DNA from: Oscillospiraceae bacterium
GTDB taxonomy: Bacteria > Bacillota > Clostridia > UBA1212 > SIG427
Length of the DNA stretch: 64,000 nt
Assembly: GCA_015069135.1 (NCBI GenBank)
Contig: SVJE01000004.1
Coordinates: forward strand, 124,001 to 188,000
Reading direction: 5' to 3'
The first letter of the stretch is position 1. Every line of letters starts with the position of its first letter. A program made the translations under genes and the position numbers. Shown one piece after another: positions 1 through 8,506 of this stretch. Below the pieces are notes generated by a model. It did no database searches. It was not told the DNA's origin and saw nothing but the letters and a program-made list of their open reading frames with translations.

Positions 1-1603
1 AAAGTTCAGCCTCTTTTCCTATGCAGTAAGGACGACCTGTTTCCAATACTAAGATTACAGGTGTACCTGTAGCAGCAACTTCATTAAGAAGATTTCTCTG
101 ACATTCCGGTAAAATAAGTTCTGTAAGGTCAAAACCTTCGCCACAAGTAACACCGGCACCAACGCCCGGGTCACCCCAACCGATACCACCAAAGAAGTTA
201 CTGTTATCGCCCAGTACTAAAATAGCAACGTCAGCGTCTTTAGCAAGACGCGCAGCAGCTTCAATTTCTCCTGTATCAGAAGCTACTGTACCGCAACCTC
301 TTGCAAAGAGTACGTTTTCGCTACCCAATACATTTTCCATAGCCTTACGGAGAGTAATAGCATTTTCGCCTGCAAAAGGTGGAGTGTAGTCACCTAACTG
401 AACTACGTCAGCATTAGGTCCCATGACTGCAATCTTCTTAATCTTTGATTTATCTAATGGTAAAATGCCGTCGTTCTTCAAGAGTACTGTTGATTCCTGT
501 GCTGCAATTCTTGCCAGCTTAACGTCATTTTCATTTCTTAAGTAATTTGTACCGTTTTCGTCAATGTATGGGTTTTCAAAAAGGCCTAAGCGGAACTTAA
601 CAGAAAGAATTCTGGAAACAGCCAGGTCAACTTCTTCCATAGGAATAATACCGTCTTTAATCTGCTGTACAAATTCTTCGTTGAAGCCGTATGGGTCAGG
701 AGCTTCCATATCCATACCGGCGTGAAGCGCCATTTTACCGGCTTCAACAGGAGACGGTGCTACGTGATGTAAGAAGTGAAGCATTCCTACTGCGCTGTAG
801 TCAGAAATTGTAAATCCGTCAAAGCCAAGCTCGTCTCTTAAAATATCTGTAAGATAATATCTGGAGCCATGAACAGGAATACCGTCGATTTCGCCATAAG
901 AAGGCATCAGAGACATAGCACCGGCTTCTGTAATAGCTGCTCTGAATGGCTCTAACATATTTTCTCTTAATTCTCTTTCGCCTACGTGTGCAGGAGCTAT
1001 GTTAAGGCCGCCTTCAGGGCTGCCGTAAGCTAAATAGTGTTTAGGAGCACAGGCTACACCGTATTCCTGAACTTTTTTTATGTATTCTGCACAAAGTCTT
1101 GATGTAAGGTATGGATCCTCACCATAGTTTTCCTCTGTACGACCCCAACGTGGATCTCTTGAAAGGTCAATGTTAGGGGCGTATGTGTGTCTTACACCAA
1201 CTGAAGAAGCCTCACGACCAATTGTATTAGCAATGTCTCTCATAAGGTTTTTATTAAATGTTGCACCAAGACCGATAGCCTGTGGGAACATTGTTGCGCC
1301 GGGACACATAAGTCCATGGATAGATTCACTGGCAACTAACATTGGAATACCCAATCTGGTGTTTTCCATAATATGCTTCTGAATACGGTTAAGCTCTTTA
1401 ATAGGCGCACTCTGAACATAGGTTGAGCTTGGCTCATATTCAGGGAAACAACCCTCGTCTAACCATTTATCAAGGTCTTTATAATCTGCGCTTAAACGCA
1501 TCTGGTTAACTTTATCCTCAACGGTCATTCTGCTTAAGAGATCTTTAACTCTATCTTCAACAGAAGCTTCAGGATTTTTATAAAGGGGAATATTGGTACT
1601 CAT
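1..1603 (-). CDS. Glycoside hydrolase family 3 (beta-glucosidase type), 3' part missing
   Basis: This is the first 534 codons of a GH3 enzyme; the rest lies beyond the left edge. The family removes terminal beta-linked sugars from oligosaccharides using a retaining mechanism. The (beta/alpha)8 domain is visible (residues about 1-330), with GH3 landmarks IHGLMCPG, RDPRWGRTEENYGEDP and, near residue 264, GFTISDY with the Asp that acts as nucleophile. The second alpha/beta sandwich domain follows (STVLLKNDGILPL, then VMGPNADV). No signal peptide is seen, so it is probably cytoplasmic and acts on imported oligosaccharides. The start is the ATG at 1603-1601, preceded by AAGGAG at good spacing. Exact substrate (glucoside, xyloside, other) cannot be told. 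Confidence 0.93.
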   Translation of the reverse strand, partial: MSTNIPLYKNPEASVEDRVKDLLSRMTVEDKVNQMRLSADYKDLDKWLDEGCFPEYEPSSTYVQSAPIKELNRIQKHIMENTRLGIPMLVASESIHGLMCPGATMFPQAIGLGATFNKNLMRDIANTIGREASSVGVRHTYAPNIDLSRDPRWGRTEENYGEDPYLTSRLCAEYIKKVQEYGVACAPKHYLAYGSPEGGLNIAPAHVGERELRENMLEPFRAAITEAGAMSLMPSYGEIDGIPVHGSRYYLTDILRDELGFDGFTISDYSAVGMLHFLHHVAPSPVEAGKMALHAGMDMEAPDPYGFNEEFVQQIKDGIIPMEEVDLAVSRILSVKFRLGLFENPYIDENGTNYLRNENDVKLARIAAQESTVLLKNDGILPLDKSKIKKIAVMGPNADVVQLGDYTPPFAGENAITLRKAMENVLGSENVLFARGCGTVASDTGEIEAAARLAKDADVAILVLGDNSNFFGGIGWGDPGVGAGVTCGEGFDLTELILPECQRNLLNEVAATGTPVILVLETGRPYCIGKEAEL

Positions 1604-1738
1604 ATCAAATCTCCTTGTCTTTCATTAATAATGCTGTGGCTAGTATAACACATTACTGTAAAATAGTGTAGAGGAAATGTTTGAAAAATTCTGCGTGAAG
1701 TGCTTTTAAAAAGAACTGCAGGTGAAAATATTGGTGAA

Positions 1739-2385
1739 GTCGCCGACGAAAGCAGGGAAATGAAGGTGGTGTCGTTGAGTTCGGTCGAAAACTCGCCGAC
1801 AAAAGCAGAAAATGAGAGAGATGTCGTGGAGTTTGGACGGAAAAGTCGCCGACGAAAGCAGAAAATGGGAGAGATGTCGTGGAGTTTGGACGGAAAAGTC
1901 GCCGACAAAAGCAGAAAAAGGGAGATTTGTGGTTGAGTTTGACTAAAACTCGCCGACGAAAGCAGGAAATGAGAGAGATGTCGTGGAGTTTGGACGGAAA
2001 ACTCGCCGACAAAAGCAGAAAAAAAGGGAGGTTTGTGGTTGAGTATGACTAAAACTCGCCGACAAAAGCAGAAAATGAGAGAGATGTCGTGGAGTTTGGA
2101 CGGAAAAGTCGTCGACAAAAGCAGAAAATGAGAGATTTGTGGTTGAGCTTGACTAAAAGTCGCCGACAAAAGCAGAAAATGAGAGAGATGTCGTGGAGTT
2201 TGGACGGAAAACTCGCCGACAAAAGCAGAAAAAGGGAGATTTGTGGTTGAGCTTGACTAAAAGTAGCCGACGAAAGCAGAAAATGAGAGAGATGTCGTGG
2301 AGTTTGGACGGAAAAGTCGCCGACGAAAGCAGAAAAAGGGAGCTTTGTGGTTGAGTATGACTAAAAGTCGCCGACAAAAGCTGTA
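1739..2385. repeat. Tandem array of 51/53-bp units, 13 cores, two alternating variants
   Basis: Cores of the form gtcgccgac(a/g)aaagcag begin at 1741, 1794, 1847, 1900, 1951, 2004, 2057, 2110, 2161, 2214, 2265, 2318 and 2369. The spacing is 53 bp for type A units (containing gatgtcgtggagtttggac) and 51 bp for type B units (containing tttgtggttgag). The first three units are A-like, then B and A alternate, so the mature repeat is an A+B dimer of about 104 bp. The unit at 2110 is an A/B hybrid. One B unit (from 2004) has two extra A bases. Because 53 is not a multiple of three, no frame is conserved and I do not call the open frames here genes. The core is a small imperfect dyad (GTCG-C-CGAC). 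The 135 bp between it and the GH3 gene hold the GH3 leader and nothing else I can name. Confidence 0.93.
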
Positions 2386-2436
2386 AAACAATTTTGTGGA
2401 CGACTACTTTATATCTTTCAACGAGACAGTAAAAAA

Positions 2437-2465
2437 TTGACGGTGTTTTACCAATTTAGTATAAT
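2437..2465 (+). promoter_or_regulatory. Sigma-A type promoter for the phosphodiester glycosidase gene
   Basis: TTGACG (2437-2442), a 17-bp spacer and TATAAT (2460-2465) sit just after the repeat array and 31 bp before the chosen start codon. An in-frame TTG at 2437 is the -35 element, not a start. Confidence 0.8.
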
Positions 2466-2496
2466 TAAATGTAAAGAAAATTTTGGTGGTGAACAC

Positions 2497-3831
2497 ATGG
2501 AAGATAATAAAAACAGAAATAGTTTTTTGTCATACACAAGGGAAGAAGAACCTGAGAAAAAATTGAATTTTACCAGGGAAACTTCAAAGCCCGTTCCTAC
2601 GCAGCGTACTTCTACACTTTTTGGCGGAGACAAAGGGGTAAAGCGAGAAGAACCCAAAAAAGCGCCTGTGAAAAAAGCAGAACCGGAACAAGTTTCTGTA
2701 AGAAACTCAGCACCTGAGGAACATGTTACACTGGCATCAATCGTGGCTAAGAAAATTCTTGGTTCAGGAGGCCAGCCTAAAAAAGAAAAGCCCGCAAATG
2801 CCGAAAGTAAGACTAAAGCTTCAGTGGGTATTTCTCCCTTAACTATTGTAAAAAGAGTGGGTGCTTCCGTAGGTGCACTGCTTGTTATTGTGTTAGTGTT
2901 TCTTATTGGAGTACTTTTAATTGTAAACAGAGGTCCGTCTATAGCTTTCCGTGACCAATTTGTAATGACGGTATCCGAATCCAGTGCGGGAGACTTCCTG
3001 GCTACCTGGTTCCTGCCTGATGAAACAGTAGAGCAGATACTTAAAGATAATGCTATTGAAATAGGTAACGAAGTAAGTACCGGTGACGGCGTTGTGATTG
3101 CAACACCGGCTCCGAATCAGAAAGATTTTGAAATAGTTGATGTATCAGGAAAAACATTTACCGGTAAAATGATTGTGGTATTAGACCCTTCTCGTGTGAA
3201 AATCGGAACACCACCGGGAGGATACGGTGAGGACAAAGTAGGTATGTCTACCATTGATATGGCAAAGCATTATAACGCACTTGCAGCAGTAAATGGTGGT
3301 GGTTTCTATGACACAGGTAAAGGTAACGGTGGTGTGCCAACCGGTAGAGAAAACAGCTCCGGCATAGTTATTTCCAATGGTAAAATGCTTTGGGGAAGCC
3401 CGGGAACTACTTACGAGGTTATAGGAATCAATAAAGAACATAAATTGGTTCTGGGTAAAATGACAGGTCAGCAAGCTTTGGATTCAGGTATTGTGGAAGC
3501 TCTTAACTTTGGTCCTTATCTTATAATGGACGGAGAACCTTGCGTTATAGGTTCCACGGTAACAGAAGGTGGACTTAATCCAAGGACAGCCATAGGTCAA
3601 AGAGCAGACGGCGCTATGCTTATTCTGGTTATTAACGGACGACAGGCCAACAGCTTAGGAGCATCTTATGACGACCTTATTTCTGTAATGCTGGACTTTG
3701 GTGCCGTAAACGCAGCTAACTTGGACGGTGGTTCTTCCTCATATATGGTATATGAAAATGAAATAATTACAACTTGTGCATCACTTTACGGTCCCCGTAA
3801 AATGGCCACATCTATTTTAGTATCAAGATAA
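2497..3831 (+). CDS. Membrane-anchored phosphodiester glycosidase (NAGPA domain) protein
   Basis: The protein has 444 residues with three parts. Residues 1-120 are charged and low complexity (Lys/Glu/Pro rich) and probably cytoplasmic. One membrane segment follows at about 125-150 (GALLVIVLVFLIGVLLIV). The C-terminal half is a NAGPA-type domain, with landmarks AAVNGGGFYD, NPRTAIGQ and NLDGGSSS. The family includes mammalian uncovering enzyme and bacterial secreted phosphodiester glycosidases that remove alpha-N-acetylglucosaminyl phosphodiesters, so a role on wall teichoic acid or another surface glycan is an inference. The ATG at 2497 is chosen because GGTGGTG precedes it and a promoter lies just upstream. 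The next gene starts 13 bp after the stop and is probably co-transcribed. Confidence 0.88.
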   Translation: MEDNKNRNSFLSYTREEEPEKKLNFTRETSKPVPTQRTSTLFGGDKGVKREEPKKAPVKKAEPEQVSVRNSAPEEHVTLASIVAKKILGSGGQPKKEKPANAESKTKASVGISPLTIVKRVGASVGALLVIVLVFLIGVLLIVNRGPSIAFRDQFVMTVSESSAGDFLATWFLPDETVEQILKDNAIEIGNEVSTGDGVVIATPAPNQKDFEIVDVSGKTFTGKMIVVLDPSRVKIGTPPGGYGEDKVGMSTIDMAKHYNALAAVNGGGFYDTGKGNGGVPTGRENSSGIVISNGKMLWGSPGTTYEVIGINKEHKLVLGKMTGQQALDSGIVEALNFGPYLIMDGEPCVIGSTVTEGGLNPRTAIGQRADGAMLILVINGRQANSLGASYDDLISVMLDFGAVNAANLDGGSSSYMVYENEIITTCASLYGPRKMATSILVSR

Positions 3832-3844
3832 GGGAGGGGTAGAC

Positions 3845-4948
3845 ATGCTTTCTAAAATTAAAAATGCACCAACATTCTGGAAAATATTTTTAATAGCGGT
3901 AGTAGTGCTTGTTATTGCCTCTGTAATAATATGGGTGGTTTTGTGGAACTATCTGATAGGTTATGAAAAAACCAGGGCGACAGTACCGGTTATAGAATTG
4001 GTTTCAGAAATAAACGAAGGAGATTTTACCAAAGTTATAGAATACTCTAATGCTTCAAAACTGGACGAAGCAATTCAGCAAGATTTTAAAGAGAAGCTGA
4101 CTGAAATTATAGCGGGACAGGAAGTAACCTATGAAAAGGCTTTCTCTAAAGATAAGGACAACCACCCTGCTTTCACATTGAAAATAGGGGATATTAAAAT
4201 AGCCACTGTAACCATGGAACATACAGGTGAAAAAATATCTTTCGGAATGGAAGGCTTTAAGATAATGTCCGTTACAGACATTCCTATCATGAGCGAATCT
4301 GTAACAATTACAGCACCTTCCGGTTATGCAATTTTCTTAAACGGAGATATTATCAGTGATAAGGAAAATTATGTGGTCGAAAAAGATATTGCTGTTTCCG
4401 GAATTTCAGGAATTCCCGATAAATATCTTACAAAACCTACGATGGTAAAATATGTGGTATCTGATTTGGTTGAGGTTCCGGAAGTTACTGCTAAAACCGA
4501 AAAAGGAGATCCTGCCACAATAGTAACTAGTGATGATAAAAAAAGCTGTGTTGTTAAATTTGGCAGCACACAGAATCCGGATTACTACAAGGATGAGGCT
4601 CTTAAGTTGGCAAAACTGTATTCACAGTATGTAACTGCATGGGTAGGGAAAGATACAATACTTAAAAATGTATTAGAAGATTCCCCTATAAGAGAAGGTT
4701 TGGCAAGTATACAGACAGGTTTTTATACAGACCATAAAAAAGATTATTTTACCGATGAAAAGGTCGAAAATTTACAGATATACAGTGATAATTGTTTTTC
4801 GTGCGATATTTCATATACTCAGTGGGTAGAGGATATCAGGAACAACCCAAGCTTTAAGAAAGCATTACCTTCTGCCTTTACTTTCTATTTTGTAAAAGTA
4901 GAGAATAAGTGGTACATTGCTGATTTGGTTATAAAGGATGCTCAATAA
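3845..4948 (+). CDS. Unknown single-pass membrane protein
   Basis: I do not recognise this 367-residue protein. It has one N-terminal membrane segment (about residues 14-36, FLIAVVVLVIASVIIWVVLWNY) and a long extracytoplasmic part. The C-terminal 130 residues (from DEALKLAKLYSQYV to WYIADLVI) look like an NTF2/SnoaL-type fold seen in other Firmicute envelope proteins, but that is only an impression. The start has a very strong ribosome binding site (AGGGAGGGG, 3831-3839 region). It follows the phosphodiester glycosidase by 13 bp, so the two likely form an operon and act together at the envelope. It converges with tadA, with only 4 bp between the stops. Confidence 0.75.
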   Translation: MLSKIKNAPTFWKIFLIAVVVLVIASVIIWVVLWNYLIGYEKTRATVPVIELVSEINEGDFTKVIEYSNASKLDEAIQQDFKEKLTEIIAGQEVTYEKAFSKDKDNHPAFTLKIGDIKIATVTMEHTGEKISFGMEGFKIMSVTDIPIMSESVTITAPSGYAIFLNGDIISDKENYVVEKDIAVSGISGIPDKYLTKPTMVKYVVSDLVEVPEVTAKTEKGDPATIVTSDDKKSCVVKFGSTQNPDYYKDEALKLAKLYSQYVTAWVGKDTILKNVLEDSPIREGLASIQTGFYTDHKKDYFTDEKVENLQIYSDNCFSCDISYTQWVEDIRNNPSFKKALPSAFTFYFVKVENKWYIADLVIKDAQ

Positions 4949-4952
4949 AACA

Positions 4953-5378
4953 TTATCGACGACTGTCGAAAAACTGATGTAACAATTCTCCGGATTCTTT
5001 TTCGCAGATTCCGGGGAATATTTTTATATTTTCAGAAAGTATTTCGTGGCACCTTGGTTTTTCCTGACGGTGGGCACCATATACAACTGTGGAAATGCGG
5101 GCATCTCGGATGGCACCGGAGCACATAGGGCAGGGCTCTAAAGTTACAAACAATGTGCAATCTGTAAGTCTCCAGTCGCCAATTTTTGTTGCTGCTTCTT
5201 TAAGTGCTTTTATTTCTGCATGACCGGTTATGTCATTATCCTGTTGACGTGTATTTGAGGCAGTGGCAATTAGCTCACCATCTTTATATATAGCACAGCC
5301 TACAGGTATATCAATATTTTCTTCAAGACATTTACGTGCTGCTTCCAGGGCAGGCTCCATTGCTTTAATAAAATCCAT
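4953..5378 (-). CDS. tadA: tRNA-specific adenosine deaminase
   Basis: The 141-residue product is a zinc-dependent cytidine/deoxycytidylate deaminase-fold protein of the TadA type, which converts adenosine 34 to inosine in tRNA-Arg(ACG). The zinc and catalytic motif HAE (in ITGHAEIKALKEA) and the second metal motif PCPMCSGAI are both intact. The N-terminus (DFIKAMEPALEAARKCLEENIDIPVGCAIY) fits TadA. It is a little short for the family, mostly at the C-terminus. AAAGGAG precedes the ATG at 5378. A relative acting on free bases (guanine or cytosine deaminase) is less likely. Confidence 0.88.
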   Translation of the reverse strand: MDFIKAMEPALEAARKCLEENIDIPVGCAIYKDGELIATASNTRQQDNDITGHAEIKALKEAATKIGDWRLTDCTLFVTLEPCPMCSGAIRDARISTVVYGAHRQEKPRCHEILSENIKIFPGICEKESGELLHQFFDSRR

Positions 5379-5403
5379 AAAAACTCCTTTTGCTACTGTT
5401 TGG

Positions 5404-5433
5404 TTGTAGCTGATACAACAATTATGCTATAAT
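5404..5433 (+). promoter_or_regulatory. Likely promoter of the mazG operon
   Basis: TATAAT at 5428-5433 is preceded at 18 bp by the weak -35 TTGTAG (5404-5409). The mazG start codon is 27 bp further on. Confidence 0.55.
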
Positions 5434-5460
5434 ATATTAATTAAAGCAAGGAGTATTTTT

Positions 5461-6108
5461 ATGATTAAGGTTAATACAAAAAGTGAAAATGAAAAATATA
5501 ACTTAGAGGAGCTTTATGAGATTATAGAGATGCTCCGCTCACCGGAAGGTTGTCCTTGGGACAGAGAACAAACTCATAAGTCTTTAATTAAACCCATGAT
5601 TGAAGAGGCTTATGAAGCTGTGGATGCAATTGAAAAGGAAAGTACGCCCAAACTTGTTGAGGAATTGGGAGATGTGCTTCTTCAGGTTATAATGCATAGC
5701 ATTATTGCAGAAGAGAATAAAGAATTCACTTTTTCTGATGTAACTGATGGTTGTGCCAGAAAGATGCTTTTTCGCCATTCCCATGTTTTTGGTGATGTGG
5801 TGGCAGAAAATGCCGGTCAGGCTCTTGCTAACTGGGACGAAATGAAGCTGAAGGAAAAAGGTTTTACCTCTGTTTGGGAAGATATTAAGGATATTCCGGA
5901 TGCTTTTCCGGCACTTCTTCGTGCATCAAAACGTGCTAAGAAACTGAGAAAAGCGGGAGAGGCTGATGGCAACATAAATGAGAATATTTTACCGGATATA
6001 GATTATAGCGATGAAAAGCAAGTGGCTACACTCCTTTACAGTATTTGTGCCAAGGCAGAAAAAGAAGGAGTAGACCCTGAAACAGCACTTCTTAAGGAGA
6101 CTTTGTAA
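5461..6108 (+). CDS. mazG: Nucleoside triphosphate pyrophosphohydrolase MazG
   Basis: The 215-residue protein is a MazG-type all-alpha NTP pyrophosphohydrolase, which cleaves (d)NTPs to monophosphates and cleans abnormal nucleotides from the pool. The N-terminal signature LRSPEGCPWDREQTHKSL, the metal-binding EEAYE helix and EELGDVLLQ are all present, followed by RKMLFRHSHVFGD. The usual C-terminal second MazG-like region is shortened and degenerate, giving a protein shorter than E. coli MazG. AAGGAG precedes the ATG. Its stop overlaps the next start (TAATG), so translation is coupled to the RqcP-foldase gene, the mazG-rqcP neighbourhood common in Clostridia. Confidence 0.93.
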   Translation: MIKVNTKSENEKYNLEELYEIIEMLRSPEGCPWDREQTHKSLIKPMIEEAYEAVDAIEKESTPKLVEELGDVLLQVIMHSIIAEENKEFTFSDVTDGCARKMLFRHSHVFGDVVAENAGQALANWDEMKLKEKGFTSVWEDIKDIPDAFPALLRASKRAKKLRKAGEADGNINENILPDIDYSDEKQVATLLYSICAKAEKEGVDPETALLKETL

Positions 6109-7337
6109 TGAGACTGGATAAATTTTTAAAAGTATCCCGTGTAATTAAAAGGCGAACTGTGGCTAATGAAGCTTGTGACAATGGTCGTGTGAGCATTAAC
6201 GGAAGACCTGCCAAGGCTGGAACTCAGGTAAAGCCAGGGGACGTGGTAACGGTAGAATTTGCCGGCGGTAGCACCAAGTTTGAAATACTGGCTGTGGAAG
6301 AGAATGTAAAAAAGGCTAATGCAACAGAAATGTACAGGATTATCACATCTTTTGTACTGGCTGTTTTTATCGTATTTGGAACTATAGTCGGATTTACAGG
6401 TTGTAATAAAGAGGCTGAAACACGTCTTGGTTCATCTTATGTTATGACTGTAGGTGATACGAAAGTTTATGATGAACAGTTTTGCTATCTATTTTCCCAG
6501 ACTGCTGAAAAAATAGCCGGTGTGGATTACACTCCTGATTGGCTCCGTGAAAATATGGATGATGTCATTGAAGCTGCCGAGAAATATGCTTTTGATGTGG
6601 CAGCTTTATATAATTCCGGAGTTGAAAGTGGTTTTGAGCTTACAGAAGAAGAATTGTATATGTTGAAGAACAAAATATCTGATACCCTTTTATACAATCT
6701 GGAAATAAATCAGAATAAGGATATAAAGACTAATGATGAAATGTGTTTGTATCTTACAGGAATGAATGTGCAGGAATATGTACGATTTGCTGTTTTTACG
6801 GAAACAGCAGATAAGTATGCTGAACATCTATCTGCTGATTATGCGCCTTCAGAGCAGGAACAAATGGACTATTATACAAACAACAAAGAGAATTTTAAGG
6901 CATGTAATATTGGTATGATATATATATCTGAAAAATCCAAAGCTGAGGAAGCTTTTAATTTGCTTAAAAATGAAATTTATCCTTTTGACATAGTTGCAAA
7001 AGGATGGTCAGAGGATGAGGCGGTTCTTGATAATAGCGGAGTTATTACTGTTACGAAAACGACAGACAATCTTCCTGCCAAGGTGGTAAAATGGGTATTT
7101 TCTCAGGAAAGTTCAACGGATTCTTATGAAATGATTCACGTGGAAAATTTGGGTTGGTATATTCTTAAATTCAATGAAGTTCTCGCCTATGAAAATTGTG
7201 AGGAGTTAAAGAAGGAAGTTTTTGAAACTATGAAGGAAGAAATGATCTCTGACAAAATTGATGTTTACGAATACGATTTTGACAGAGATAAGGCTTCAAA
7301 AGCTGTTGACGCATTTTTGGAGGACAGAAAGATATGA
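6108..7337 (+). CDS. rqcP: RqcP (S4 RNA-binding) domain fused to a membrane foldase-like (SurA/PrsA type) protein
   Basis: Residues 1-75 are a complete RqcP/Hsp15-like S4 domain (MRLDKFLKVSRVIKRR, NGRPAKAGTQVKPGD), a cytoplasmic protein of the ribosome quality control pathway that binds the 50S-peptidyl-tRNA complex and normally ends here at about 80 residues. Without a stop the frame runs into a hydrophobic stretch (about residues 79-97) ending in the lipobox-like GFTGC, then a SurA/PpiC-like extracytoplasmic region (YYTNNKENFKACNIGMIYISEKSKAEEAF). A second possible start is the in-frame ATG at 6330, whose product would have a normal lipoprotein signal peptide, but its only Shine-Dalgarno-like stretch is about 14 nt away. 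An in-phase A_AAA_AAG at 6308-6314 followed by a -1 frame TAA could release RqcP alone (70 residues). It overlaps the next lipoprotein gene by ATGA. Confidence 0.8.
   Translation: MRLDKFLKVSRVIKRRTVANEACDNGRVSINGRPAKAGTQVKPGDVVTVEFAGGSTKFEILAVEENVKKANATEMYRIITSFVLAVFIVFGTIVGFTGCNKEAETRLGSSYVMTVGDTKVYDEQFCYLFSQTAEKIAGVDYTPDWLRENMDDVIEAAEKYAFDVAALYNSGVESGFELTEEELYMLKNKISDTLLYNLEINQNKDIKTNDEMCLYLTGMNVQEYVRFAVFTETADKYAEHLSADYAPSEQEQMDYYTNNKENFKACNIGMIYISEKSKAEEAFNLLKNEIYPFDIVAKGWSEDEAVLDNSGVITVTKTTDNLPAKVVKWVFSQESSTDSYEMIHVENLGWYILKFNEVLAYENCEELKKEVFETMKEEMISDKIDVYEYDFDRDKASKAVDAFLEDRKI
6308..6319 (+). promoter_or_regulatory. Candidate -1 ribosomal frameshift site (A_AAA_AAG) in the rqcP fusion
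   Basis: Codons 67-69 read GTA AAA AAG, so the heptamer A AAA AAG is in the phase used by E. coli dnaX. After a -1 slip the next codons are GGC and TAA (6317-6319), ending the protein as ..NVKKG. A purine-rich GGAAGAG (6296-6302) lies just upstream, as a stimulatory Shine-Dalgarno does in dnaX. I see no strong downstream stem-loop. Confidence 0.45.
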
Positions 7338-8461
7338 ATAAGAAATGTGTTTTGTCCCTGATGATTTTAATTTGTGTAATATCTGCCATTTTACCGGGAT
7401 GTAGAAAAAATGTAAATACGGTTATTGGTATTCCTGAGGAGGAAAGTTATCTGAATTCATTTACTTATGAGGCTGTTTCTGAAGATATTTACGGATATAT
7501 GGGAACGCATCCTTTGTATTGTTATCAGTTAATCTGTTGTTATTCTGCTGTTGTGGATGAGTTTATAAAAGCACAGCCTGACTATGATGACAAAATGTCT
7601 ATAGAGGAATTTATCAAGTATCGGGAGGCTTTACTTACTGATGCAAACAGAAAAGCTCTTAAAGAAAAAGCTATCAGAAAATTTGAAGATGTGATGGCCA
7701 TGTATATAAGGAGCGAAGATAAAAAGAAACTTATAAATGATACCAGAAAGAAAGCAATAGAGAACCAGTGGAAGAGATATGCTGCTGAATATTATATAGC
7801 TCTTAAGGATATTTATCCTGAGATAACTTCTCCTGATGAGGCGATGAGGTTTATGACAGGATGCAATGTTATGGAAGTTATTTCATATATGCAGCTTCAG
7901 GCCAGTGCCTCTAACATGTTGGCAACAGAGTCCTATGAAATGAAATGTACTAATAATGATATTGAGAATTACTATAACCAGCATATTAATGAGTTCAGAA
8001 GAGTTGAGGTAAGGACTGTGTATTTTACCGAAAAATCAGTTGCTGAATCTGTGCTACAACTTATGAAAAAACGTCCTCAGGATGTTGATAATCTGGCTAA
8101 AGCTTACAATGAGAATCCGGAATTGGCAAAGACAAACGGTCTTGTGGAAGTTAATTCTGACTGCACTTTGGTTCCTGAGGAGGTTAAAAAGTGGGCTTAT
8201 GGTCAGACCGAGGCTACACTCTTTGAGAAAACCGGAAATATTGAACTGATTGAAAGTAGTAATGGTTGGTATGTGGTTTTATGTAACGGTATTTCTGAGT
8301 TCAGTGATGTTAAAGGCAATGAGATTTACAGGGAAGTGGCAGAAGCATATAAAGCTGTTTATCTGGAGGGGCGAATTGCATGGCTTAAGGGATTTGGTGC
8401 TTTCACTGTAAATAATATGGATTACAATAAGGCAAATATTGTTCTTGATAATGTTATGTAA
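7334..8461 (+). CDS. Lipoprotein, SurA/PrsA foldase-like
   Basis: The 375-residue protein has a lipoprotein signal peptide (MNKKCVLSLMILICVISAILPGC, Cys at about 23) and should sit on the outer face of the membrane. Its middle is an alpha-helical SurA_N-like region, and DIENYYNQHINEFRRVEVRTVYFTEKS resembles the entry into a parvulin domain. The parvulin core itself is poorly conserved, so isomerase activity is doubtful and a chaperone role more likely. It appears to be a diverged paralogue of the C-terminal part of the preceding fusion (same YY..N..F and V..VYF/IYI.EKS pattern). The start ATG overlaps the previous stop. A strong terminator follows. Confidence 0.7.
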   Translation: MNKKCVLSLMILICVISAILPGCRKNVNTVIGIPEEESYLNSFTYEAVSEDIYGYMGTHPLYCYQLICCYSAVVDEFIKAQPDYDDKMSIEEFIKYREALLTDANRKALKEKAIRKFEDVMAMYIRSEDKKKLINDTRKKAIENQWKRYAAEYYIALKDIYPEITSPDEAMRFMTGCNVMEVISYMQLQASASNMLATESYEMKCTNNDIENYYNQHINEFRRVEVRTVYFTEKSVAESVLQLMKKRPQDVDNLAKAYNENPELAKTNGLVEVNSDCTLVPEEVKKWAYGQTEATLFEKTGNIELIESSNGWYVVLCNGISEFSDVKGNEIYREVAEAYKAVYLEGRIAWLKGFGAFTVNNMDYNKANIVLDNVM

Positions 8462-8471
8462 TTTTAATTTT

Positions 8472-8506
8472 GGGTTGGTTCTGATGATGTGAACCAACCC
8501 TTTTCT
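8472..8506 (+). terminator. Rho-independent terminator of the mazG operon
   Basis: A perfect 10-bp stem, gggttggttc (8472-8481) with gaaccaaccc (8491-8500), has a 9-nt loop and is followed by TTTTCTT. Confidence 0.9.

Noticed and set aside
1600..2377. Open frames of 119-189 codons in the repeat array, mostly on the minus strand
   Set aside because: They come from the repeat itself; unit length 53 breaks any conserved frame and there is no credible ribosome binding site.
1739..2385. Possible CRISPR array
   Set aside because: Units abut and the whole 51/53-bp sequence is repeated; there are no unique spacers and no cas genes nearby.
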